Assembly: GCA_946623765.1 (NCBI GenBank)
Contig: CAMORL010000098.1
Location: forward strand, 1 to 5,967
Source of the DNA: an uncultured Clostridia bacterium
GTDB lineage: Bacteria > Bacillota_A > Clostridia > Christensenellales > CAG-138
Direction of reading: 5' to 3'
Length of the DNA: 5,967 nt
The notes under the pieces were generated by a model, which ran no database searches, was not told the DNA's origin, and saw only the letters and a program-made list of their open reading frames with translations. This document shows, piece after piece, positions 1 through 5,137 of this stretch (position 1 is the first letter of the stretch; each line of letters starts with the position of its first letter). A program made the translations under genes and the position numbers.

Positions 1-72
1 TTCGTTGCTGCGGTGCCGTCGCGCGCTTCCCGCACAAACCGTCATCCTCACGTACCGCATGCCGGAAGAATC
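1..72. other. Unassigned end of the window
   Basis: Seventy-two bases beyond the last terminator. On the minus strand a frame from ATG at position 60 is open to the window edge (20 codons, beginning MRYVRMTVCAG), but it has no ribosome site, lies only 12 bases past the terminator T-run and is too short to recognise. Other frames are also open. No feature can be supported here. Confidence 0.3.
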
Positions 73-101
73 AAAAAGGGCCCTCCGGAATCGGAAAGCC
101 C
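73..101 (-). terminator. Intrinsic terminator of the 188-residue protein gene
   Basis: On the minus strand, 19 bases after the TAA, GGGCTTTCCG (92-101) pairs with CGGAGGGCCC (78-87) over ten positions, two of them G-T wobbles, around the loop ATTC. TTTTT (73-77) follows. It is a good Rho-independent terminator closing this transcription unit. Confidence 0.85.
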
Positions 102-120
102 GAAAAGATGTGCAGATCGC

Positions 121-687
121 TTACCAGCCTGCGGGGAGCGGCGCACCGTCGGCGGCAAAGTACAGCCGGTATTCCGCAACGTCCGGTTCGTCTCCGATGC
201 GGGCGGCATATTCCTCGCCGACCTTCAATGTGACCCAGATATCATACCCTTGATGCCCGTCGTTGTAATCCACGATGCAGCCGTTTTTCTCCGCACGGAA
301 CCGCAGCGTATGGTCGAGCTCGATGCCGTTCATGCCATCCCCCGCATAATGACAGGTATGCACCGTGCCGGACGGATCGCGCACGTACAGCGCCGCCGTC
401 TCGCCGGGTCGAAACGTCGGCAGCGGTTCGGAACCGGCTTCGAGATAGGTTCCGTCATAGACCTCTTTCCCGAGGATCTCGACGATCGTGCCGACGGTGA
501 ACGCCGTTTTTCCGTCCGTGGTTTCCGCCTGCATGGAATGAGAACGATACACTCGATACAGGATTGCCTCGTAAACGACCGTACCTCCGTCCGTGATTCG
601 ATATTTTGTCGGGAAGCACAGCACGGCAAGCGCAAGCACGACCGCAGCGGCAATGATCCAAACGATGCTCTTCTTTTTCTTCTGCAT
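121..687 (-). CDS. Membrane-anchored extracytoplasmic protein of unknown function
   Basis: A 188-residue protein that I cannot name. It opens with a lysine cluster (QKKKK) and one hydrophobic segment (about 8-25, ending in LAVLCFP), which looks like a signal anchor; there is no clear signal-peptidase site, and Leu directly before Cys24 speaks against a lipobox. The rest (26-188) is soluble, Gly- and Tyr-rich and probably mostly beta-strand, lying outside the cytoplasm. The stretch ITDGGTVVYEAILYRVYR (31-48) followed by VEILGKEVYD (69-78) reminds me of small secreted or anchored hypothetical proteins of Clostridia with a DGGT-x-x-Y motif; this is from memory and unverified. The start at 687 was chosen because GGAGGAG precedes it by 5 bases and the membrane segment follows at once; an in-frame ATG at 762 would add 25 polar residues before it. 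It is a single-gene unit between two terminators; no promoter is clear. Confidence 0.85.
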   Translation of the reverse strand: MQKKKKSIVWIIAAAVVLALAVLCFPTKYRITDGGTVVYEAILYRVYRSHSMQAETTDGKTAFTVGTIVEILGKEVYDGTYLEAGSEPLPTFRPGETAALYVRDPSGTVHTCHYAGDGMNGIELDHTLRFRAEKNGCIVDYNDGHQGYDIWVTLKVGEEYAARIGDEPDVAEYRLYFAADGAPLPAGW

Positions 688-692
688 GCGTT

Positions 693-699
693 CTCCTCC
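693..699 (-). promoter_or_regulatory. Ribosome binding site of the 188-residue protein gene
   Basis: GGAGGAG on the minus strand, 5 bases before the ATG at 687. It decides this start over the in-frame ATG at 762, which has no comparable site and lies only 9 bases past the mscL terminator T-run. Confidence 0.8.
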
Positions 700-770
700 G
701 TTCCTTCGACGCCCTTCGGGGTCTCTGTATAGTAGACAATCCGGAACGCGAAATTGCTGCATCCGGTTCC

Positions 771-803
771 AAAAAAGAAAAGGGCGTTTTCAAAACGCCC
801 TTT
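771..803 (-). terminator. Strong intrinsic terminator of mscL
   Basis: On the minus strand, 14 bases after the mscL stop, arms AAAGGGCGTTTT and AAAACGCCCTTT form a perfect inverted repeat (779-803) around a single base. The real loop will open a few of the A-T pairs. The arm runs into TTTTCTTTTTT (771-781), a good U-tract. On the plus strand only three T residues follow, so it is mainly one-directional. Confidence 0.92.
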
Positions 804-817
804 GCGGTGCTAAATGC

Positions 818-1300
818 TTATTCTTTCGGCAGCTCGCTGGTGCAGTGCGGGCAGCGGGTTGCGTCTTCCGCGACTTCCTGCTTGCAGTACGGGCAGAGAC
901 GCGGCTTCTTCTCGGGTTCGGGTGCGGGTTCGTCCTTCTTTTTGGCTTCCTTCGCTTTCTCCTCCGCCTTTCTCAACGCGCGGATCACGATGAAGATTGC
1001 AAGCGCGATCAGGATGAAGTAGACGATCGCAGAGATGAACTTGCCGTAATGGAACAGGGAGACGCCGGCTTCCGCCATCGCTTCCGCGGTGTGGGCCGTT
1101 CCCTCGGGCACTTCGCCGAGCGGAATGAACCACTGCGAGAAGTCCGCCTTGATGATGAGACCGAGAAGCGGCATGATGATGTCGTTGATGAGGGACGTCA
1201 CGATTGCGCCGAACGCGCCGCCGATGATGACGCCGACCGCCATGTCGACGACGTTGCCCTTCAGAGCAAACGCCTTGAATTCGGATAAGAACTTTTTCAT
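818..1300 (-). CDS. mscL: Large-conductance mechanosensitive channel MscL with C-terminal zinc ribbon
   Basis: A 160-residue inner-membrane channel that opens under membrane tension to release solutes on hypo-osmotic shock. The N-terminal amphipathic helix (MKKFLSEFKAFALKG), the first transmembrane helix with the family pattern NVVDMAVGVIIGGAFGAIV (16-34) and INDIIMP (38-44), the extracytoplasmic loop (about 51-84) and the second transmembrane helix (about 85-108) are all present. A basic and acidic, probably helical linker (109-133) follows. It then departs from the E. coli protein (about 136 residues): residues 134-157 carry CPYC (136-139) and CPHC (150-153), a two-CxxC zinc ribbon in the cytoplasm. 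I recall similar tails in clostridial MscL proteins, but their role is unknown to me. The gene has its own promoter, ribosome site and terminator. Confidence 0.96.
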   Translation of the reverse strand: MKKFLSEFKAFALKGNVVDMAVGVIIGGAFGAIVTSLINDIIMPLLGLIIKADFSQWFIPLGEVPEGTAHTAEAMAEAGVSLFHYGKFISAIVYFILIALAIFIVIRALRKAEEKAKEAKKKDEPAPEPEKKPRLCPYCKQEVAEDATRCPHCTSELPKE

Positions 1301-1307
1301 GTTTGAA

Positions 1308-1314
1308 CCCCCTT
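1308..1314 (-). promoter_or_regulatory. Ribosome binding site of mscL
   Basis: AAGGGGG on the minus strand, 7 bases before the ATG at 1300. It is well placed and supports the chosen start. Confidence 0.75.
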
Positions 1315-1332
1315 ATGGATTTTACGAAATAT

Positions 1333-1361
1333 ATTATAACACCGTGTTTTCAAAAGGGCAA
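1333..1361 (-). promoter_or_regulatory. Sigma-A-type promoter of mscL
   Basis: On the minus strand a -35 box TTGCCC (1356-1361; four of six consensus bases) is followed after exactly 17 bases by a perfect -10 box TATAAT (1333-1338). Transcription would begin near 1326, giving a leader of about 25 bases before the mscL ATG at 1300. This is the only convincing promoter in the window and makes mscL independent of the znu genes upstream. Confidence 0.75.
1338..1348. repeat. Small palindrome in the mscL promoter spacer
   Basis: A perfect 5-1-5 inverted repeat, AACAC-C-GTGTT on the plus strand, lies between the -35 and -10 boxes of the mscL promoter and shares one base with the -10 box. A repressor bound here would block RNA polymerase. 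It is short enough to be chance and matches no operator that I recognise. Confidence 0.35.
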
Positions 1362-1415
1362 CAGGAAAATGCGGACGATCTGCCGCGCGCTCCCCTCGCC
1401 GCTTTGGGCATATTG

Positions 1416-1445
1416 CAAATCCCGAAGGGACGGACCGCTTCAGGG
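1416..1445 (-). terminator. Weak candidate intrinsic terminator after znuB
   Basis: Immediately after the znuB TAA, the minus strand can fold CCC-T-GAAG with CTTC-GGG: seven pairs, one bulged T and a 10-base loop. Only ATTT follows instead of a real T-run, so termination would be inefficient and some read-through into mscL is possible. No better hairpin is seen between znuB and mscL. Confidence 0.3.
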
Positions 1446-1446
1446 C

Positions 1447-2337
1447 TTACCGTTCCGCTTTGCAGGGCGGTTCGACGACGATGGAGCGGGATTTGGTTTC
1501 GCGGACGCGGTTTTTAAGCGCGCCGATCAGCGCGCAGACAAGGAACGCCAGCACGTGCACGGCGATGATCGTCGGACCCGGCTGCGCCTCGATGAGCAGC
1601 GACAGGAAAAAGCCGATGAAGAAGCATCCGAGCGACAGCGCAGCCGACGTGATGATGACCGAGCGGAAGCGTCTGCACACGCGCATCGCGGACAGCGCCG
1701 GGAAGATGATGAGCCCCGACACCATGATCGCGCCGACCATCTTCATGCCGATGACGACCGTGACTGCGGTCAGCGCCGCGAGCATCATGGAATAGACGTT
1801 CACGCGAACGCCGGTCGCCTTTGCGAAGTTCCGGTCGAAGGTCACGCTGAAAATGCGCGTATAGAACAGAACGAACAGCATGACCACCACGACGGCGACC
1901 GCAACGGTGATCCACATGTCCGCGTCGGAGAGCAGCGCCATCGACGCCGTGCCGAACAGCGAATTGCAGATGTCCTGATACTGGTTGTCGGACAGACGGA
2001 ACAGCAGCGTTCCGATTGCGATCGCGCCGGTCGAAAGCACGGCGATCGCCGCGTCCCCCTGCATGCGCCGCTTTTCGGTGAGCCACATCAGCACGAAAGC
2101 CGCAAGCATGACAATCGGCAGGGACACCGCCATGGACGCGTGTCCGACGTGCAGCACGGTTGCGATGGCAAGCGCGCCGAATCCGACGTGCGAAAGACCG
2201 TCGCCGATCATCGAGTAGCGTTTCAAAACGAGTGTGACGCCCAAAAGACTTGCGCACAGCGAGACGAGCATACCGACCGTGATCGCGCGGATCATGATTT
2301 CCGGCATGGTCTCGAAGATGGTTCCGATCGTACTCAT
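1447..2337 (-). CDS. znuB: ABC transporter permease, Zn/Mn-type importer (ZnuB-like, ABC-3 family)
   Basis: A 296-residue polytopic inner-membrane protein that should form, as a homodimer, the translocation pathway of the importer. Hydrophobic segments are visible at roughly 17-38, 48-64, 68-87, 96-113, 141-160, 183-198, 200-218, 226-249 and 256-274, in line with the family's usual eight or so. The family-typical stretch KRYSMIGDGLSHVGFGALA (39-57) and the MVGAIMVSGLIIFPALSA region (200-217) are present. A short charged tail (275-296) ends in the cytoplasm or periphery. The start at 2337 was chosen because it makes an ATGA overlap with the znuC stop and follows a good GAGGAG site; the same frame is open back to 2877, but that part lies antisense-free inside znuC and is not membrane-like. 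It is the last gene of the coupled string; a 146-base gap follows. Confidence 0.94.
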   Translation of the reverse strand: MSTIGTIFETMPEIMIRAITVGMLVSLCASLLGVTLVLKRYSMIGDGLSHVGFGALAIATVLHVGHASMAVSLPIVMLAAFVLMWLTEKRRMQGDAAIAVLSTGAIAIGTLLFRLSDNQYQDICNSLFGTASMALLSDADMWITVAVAVVVVMLFVLFYTRIFSVTFDRNFAKATGVRVNVYSMMLAALTAVTVVIGMKMVGAIMVSGLIIFPALSAMRVCRRFRSVIITSAALSLGCFFIGFFLSLLIEAQPGPTIIAVHVLAFLVCALIGALKNRVRETKSRSIVVEPPCKAER

Positions 2338-3038
2338 AGCGTTGTCTCCTCGATGTATTTGCGTCCGACGGGGCTGTTCCGGTATGCCTGCGCCGTTCCG
2401 ATGAACAGCGGATGGCAGGAAAGATGCAGGATGTGCGAGCAGTCGCGCACGGCTTCCTCGATATCGTGCGAGACCATGATAACGGTCATGCCCTGCGCAT
2501 TGACCGTATGCAGAAGCCGGTAGAAATCCGCCGTCACGACCGGGTCGAGACCCGTCGTCGGCTCGTCGAGCACGAGGCATTTCTTCGTGGCGCACAGCGC
2601 GCGCGCCAAAAGGACCCGCTGCTGCTGCCCGCCCGAAAGCTCCTGATAGCTCTTCTTTTGGATCGAAAGGATGCCGAGCATCTCCATGTTCTTTTCGGCA
2701 AGCGCGCGCTCGCGTTTTCCGTAGAACGGCTTCATCCCGCGCCAGCCGATCGTGCCGGACAGCACGACCTCCCCGACCGACGCCGGAAAGTCCTTCTGGA
2801 TGATGCTCTGCTGCGGCAGATACCCGATCTCGTTGGGCTTCAGTCCCTCGCCAAAAACGATCCGTCCGGACGCGCACGGAATCAGCCCGAGAAGCGCTTT
2901 CATCAGCGTCGTTTTTCCGGAGCCGTTTTCGCCGACGATGCCCCAGAACTCGCCCGCGTTCACGGAAAAGCTCACGTCATGCGCGACGTTCGCGCCGCCG
3001 TACGACAGCCCGACGCCTTCAAAGGTAATCAACGCCAT
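2334..3038 (-). CDS. znuC: ABC transporter ATP-binding protein, Zn/Mn-type importer (ZnuC-like)
   Basis: A 234-residue ATPase that would power metal uptake from the cytoplasmic face of the importer. All nucleotide-binding motifs are intact: Walker A GENGSGKTT (36-44), Q-loop LPQQ (74-77), ABC signature LSGGQQQR (134-141), Walker B CLVLDEP (154-160), D-loop TGLD (162-165) and switch His191 in SHD. Length is usual for the short metal-importer ATPases, and no extra C-terminal domain is present. It lies between the binding protein and the permease; the ATG follows the znuA TAA with no gap, and its own TGA overlaps the znuB ATG by 4 bases. Purine-rich AAGGCGGTGG precedes the start inside the znuA end. 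Family placement rests mainly on the neighbours, since ATPases of this kind look alike. Confidence 0.95.
   Translation of the reverse strand: MALITFEGVGLSYGGANVAHDVSFSVNAGEFWGIVGENGSGKTTLMKALLGLIPCASGRIVFGEGLKPNEIGYLPQQSIIQKDFPASVGEVVLSGTIGWRGMKPFYGKRERALAEKNMEMLGILSIQKKSYQELSGGQQQRVLLARALCATKKCLVLDEPTTGLDPVVTADFYRLLHTVNAQGMTVIMVSHDIEEAVRDCSHILHLSCHPLFIGTAQAYRNSPVGRKYIEETTL
2346..2351 (-). promoter_or_regulatory. Ribosome binding site of znuB
   Basis: GAGGAG on the minus strand, 8 bases before the ATG at 2337 and inside the last codons of znuC. It settles the start against the longer open frame that reaches back into znuC. Confidence 0.75.
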
Positions 3039-3971
3039 TTATTCCACCGCCTTTTTGATGTTGTAAAGGTTCTGCCGCATCAGATCGAGGTACGTTACGC
3101 CCGCTTCAAAATCCTCGCGGCTTACGTTGTGGCACGAATGCAAAAGCCATGTTTCACAGCCCGTCGCGTTCGAAACGGTTTGCGCAATGCGTCCGTCCGA
3201 AAACTCGATACAGAACACGCCGGGAAGCTGCTCGTTTCGGACGCGTTCGATCAGAAACGCGACGGTCGGCAGCGCAACCTCCTCGTTGCTGGAACAGCCG
3301 GGCAGCGCGGCATAGTACGTAAGCCCGAGCTCGTCGCACAGATACCGGAACGGAAACCGCTCCGCAAACACGACGGTCGTGCGCTTCGCGTTCTGCATGA
3401 CGCCCAAAAACGCGGCGTCAAGCGCTTCAAGCTCCTTTTGATAGGCGTCCGCGTTCGCCCGCAGATCCTCCGCCGCGTCGGGCAGGACGGCGCACAGCGC
3501 GTCCGTAAGCCCCTCGACGATGCGGATCGCGTTTTTCGGGCTTGTCCACACATGCTCGTCCGCTTCCGGCTCGTCCTCCGCCTTTCCCTGCATGCCCTCG
3601 ACGCGCTCCTCGTCGACCGTATCGCAAAGGTCGATCAGCGCGACGGCGTTGAGCGCGCGGTCGCTCTTTTCGAGCAGATCCGAAACCCAGCGGTCCGTTT
3701 CGCCGCCGACGTACACGAGCAGATCGGCGTTCAGAATTTCCGTCATTTCCCGAAGGCTCGGGTCGAAGCCGTGCACCTCCGTGCCGGGCTTGGCGAGCAG
3801 TCTGAGATCCACGCGATCTTCCGCGATGGTGCGGATGAAATCATACTGCGGGAAGATCGTGCAGACGACGACCGGCTTTTCCTTCGTCTCAGCCGGATGA
3901 CCGCACGCGATCGCGCAAAGCAGCATGATCGCGCAAAGCACGCCCGCAAGGATTCGATTCCGTCGCTTCAT
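3039..3971 (-). CDS. znuA: Zn/Mn-type ABC transporter substrate-binding lipoprotein (ZnuA-like)
   Basis: A 310-residue cluster A-I (ZnuA/PsaA/TroA-type) binding protein that should capture a divalent metal outside the membrane for the ZnuC/ZnuB pair encoded next. Residues 1-23 are a signal peptide (KRR, hydrophobic stretch, then AIAC) with Cys23 as probable lipid anchor; the lipobox is imperfect, with Ala at -3. Candidate ligands are H67 (in EVHGFDP), H140 (in DEHVW), E204 (in FAERFPFRYL) and H278 or H281 (in HSCHNVS). The region where ZnuA often has a His-rich loop is instead acidic (118-139). A Glu third ligand resembles Mn-binding PsaA, while His in the fourth place is unlike both standard Zn and Mn sets, so metal identity is open. 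The start was chosen at 3971 because it gives the signal peptide, has a GGGAAGGAG site upstream and overlaps the previous stop as ATGA; the frame is open further upstream but reads antisense-type residues there. The stop abuts the znuC ATG directly. Confidence 0.92.
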   Translation of the reverse strand: MKRRNRILAGVLCAIMLLCAIACGHPAETKEKPVVVCTIFPQYDFIRTIAEDRVDLRLLAKPGTEVHGFDPSLREMTEILNADLLVYVGGETDRWVSDLLEKSDRALNAVALIDLCDTVDEERVEGMQGKAEDEPEADEHVWTSPKNAIRIVEGLTDALCAVLPDAAEDLRANADAYQKELEALDAAFLGVMQNAKRTTVVFAERFPFRYLCDELGLTYYAALPGCSSNEEVALPTVAFLIERVRNEQLPGVFCIEFSDGRIAQTVSNATGCETWLLHSCHNVSREDFEAGVTYLDLMRQNLYNIKKAVE

Positions 3972-5137
3972 TTTGCAGCGCTCCTTCCCTTCGTCAGTAC
4001 GCGTGCCACCGGCGAGCGGTGCACACGCATCGCGCCGACCGGGCAGAACTCCTGACAGCAGAAACATTTGATACAGTGTTTGCGGTCGATGACCGCTTTC
4101 TTTTCCCGGATGGCGATCGTATGCGCCGGACAGATGTCGCGGCACTTGCCGCAGCCGACGCACGCGCTTTTCTTCACCTTCGGCTTCGAAGCAAGGCACG
4201 CGTTCATCACGCCCTGCACCGCCCTGCCGAAGACCGTGTCGTTCGCAACAAACAGGATGCTGTTGCGGTTGTGAATGAGTTCAAAGTCCGTCTGCCGATA
4301 CGGCTTCCAATCCCCCGCGACCGAAAGCGCGTCCGCGCAGTCCGGGCACAGCCCCCTGCGCGCCGCCGCCGCAATCGTCGGAACCTCCTTGGGATCGAGA
4401 CCGATCACCGTTGCGGCAAGCACGTCCAGACAATGCGGATTCTTTGACGCAATGAGACAGCCGACGTGCTTCGGCGTGCCCTGCGTGGGACCGTTGCCCT
4501 CCATCGCCGTCACCGCGTCGCAGATGTGAAGGACCGGCTTGAAATACTCGTCGAGGTCGACGATCATATCCGCAAAGTCGTTCGGGTTCGGAAAACGGTA
4601 GTGGTATTCCGGCTTCATCGTGCCGGGGATCGTCCCGAACAGGTTCTTTGCAGCCGCGGACAGGGTCATCATCCCGTGCGATTTCAGCTTGCAGAAATTG
4701 ATAATCGCGTCGCACGAATCGAGCCAGCCCGTATAGGTGAAGCGCTTTGCCTGCACGGCGGTTTCGTGATATGCGTCCTTTTCGGAGAAATCGCGGTTCA
4801 GCTGTGCACCCGCCGCCTCCGCAATCGAGAGATCGGACGCGGCGTAAACGTGATTCAGAACGGCGGCGTTGAAGAGATTGCCCGGGCTGTCGCCGATCAC
4901 GACCGACGCGCCGCGCGCTCTGAGAAGCCGGGTCAGCGCCGCAAGCAGTTCCGGATGCGTGGTGATCGCCTTTTCGGGCTTTGCGCCCGCAACGAGATTT
5001 GCTTTGATCGCGATCCGCATGCCGGGACGTACCCATTCGAGCCCGCCGAGCGGCATAAGAACGGCGTTCAGCGCGGCTTCGCAAACGTCCGGCGCATAGG
5101 TTTCGCACGGGACGACGGAAACAAGGTTCGGATTCAT
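3968..5137 (-). CDS. DUF362 domain protein with C-terminal 2x[4Fe-4S] ferredoxin domain
   Basis: A 389-residue cytoplasmic protein; no signal peptide or membrane segment is seen. Residues about 1-310 match the DUF362 family as I know it, with conserved-looking stretches IKANLV (44-49), THPELLAALTRLL (60-72), GDSPGN (82-87), KLKSHGMMTLSAAAKNLFG (150-168) and AMEGNGPTQGTP (211-222). Residues about 322-370 form a bacterial ferredoxin-like domain with two CxxCxxCxxxCP motifs: C326, C329, C332, C336 and C355, C358, C361, C365. An extra cysteine, C360, sits inside the second motif. This should bind two [4Fe-4S] clusters and suggests electron transfer or a redox role; the reaction and partner are unknown for this family. 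The start ATG sits in an ATGA overlap with the nfo stop, preceded by a poor GGGGGA-like ribosome site, so translation is probably coupled. Its own TGA overlaps the znuA start the same way. Confidence 0.93.
   Translation of the reverse strand: MNPNLVSVVPCETYAPDVCEAALNAVLMPLGGLEWVRPGMRIAIKANLVAGAKPEKAITTHPELLAALTRLLRARGASVVIGDSPGNLFNAAVLNHVYAASDLSIAEAAGAQLNRDFSEKDAYHETAVQAKRFTYTGWLDSCDAIINFCKLKSHGMMTLSAAAKNLFGTIPGTMKPEYHYRFPNPNDFADMIVDLDEYFKPVLHICDAVTAMEGNGPTQGTPKHVGCLIASKNPHCLDVLAATVIGLDPKEVPTIAAAARRGLCPDCADALSVAGDWKPYRQTDFELIHNRNSILFVANDTVFGRAVQGVMNACLASKPKVKKSACVGCGKCRDICPAHTIAIREKKAVIDRKHCIKCFCCQEFCPVGAMRVHRSPVARVLTKGRSAAK
3981..3989 (-). promoter_or_regulatory. Ribosome binding site of znuA
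   Basis: Read on the minus strand this is GGGAAGGAG, 9 bases before the ATG at 3971. It lies inside the end of the DUF362 gene and decides the znuA start, because the znuA frame is open well upstream without any comparable site. Confidence 0.75.

Noticed and set aside
1..60. Start of another minus-strand gene at the ATG at position 60
   Set aside because: No ribosome site, no room for a promoter after the terminator, and 20 codons without a recognisable motif.
688..770. Promoter for the 188-residue protein gene around TACTAT/TATACA
   Set aside because: Two partial -10 boxes exist, but no acceptable -35 box is found 16-18 bases upstream, so I do not annotate one.
786..795. GTTTTCAAAA shared by the mscL terminator and the mscL promoter spacer (about 1346-1355)
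   Set aside because: A 10-base near-palindromic AT match occurring twice is best explained by chance; flanking bases differ and no third copy was noticed.
1301..1446. Zur-type operator near the znu genes
   Set aside because: Nothing resembling the AT-rich Zur palindrome was seen in this gap; the operon's true control region lies outside the window.
1303..2523. 406-codon open frame on the plus strand opposite znuB
   Set aside because: Its His/Asp/Arg-rich low-complexity product is the antisense of hydrophobic membrane codons in znuB; it also starts inside the mscL leader and has no ribosome site.
2338..2877. N-terminal extension of the permease frame into znuC
   Set aside because: The extension overlaps intact znuC, is Arg-rich and not membrane-like, whereas the start at 2337 has a GAGGAG site and an ATGA overlap.
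2412..4055. 547-codon open frame on the plus strand across znuC and znuA
   Set aside because: It is the shadow of GC-rich minus-strand genes: Arg/His/Asp-rich, no recognisable motif, and both genes beneath it have complete catalytic or binding motifs.
3972..4199. N-terminal extension of the binding-protein frame into the DUF362 gene
   Set aside because: It would bury the signal peptide and lipobox inside the protein and overlaps the ferredoxin-coding part of DUF362.
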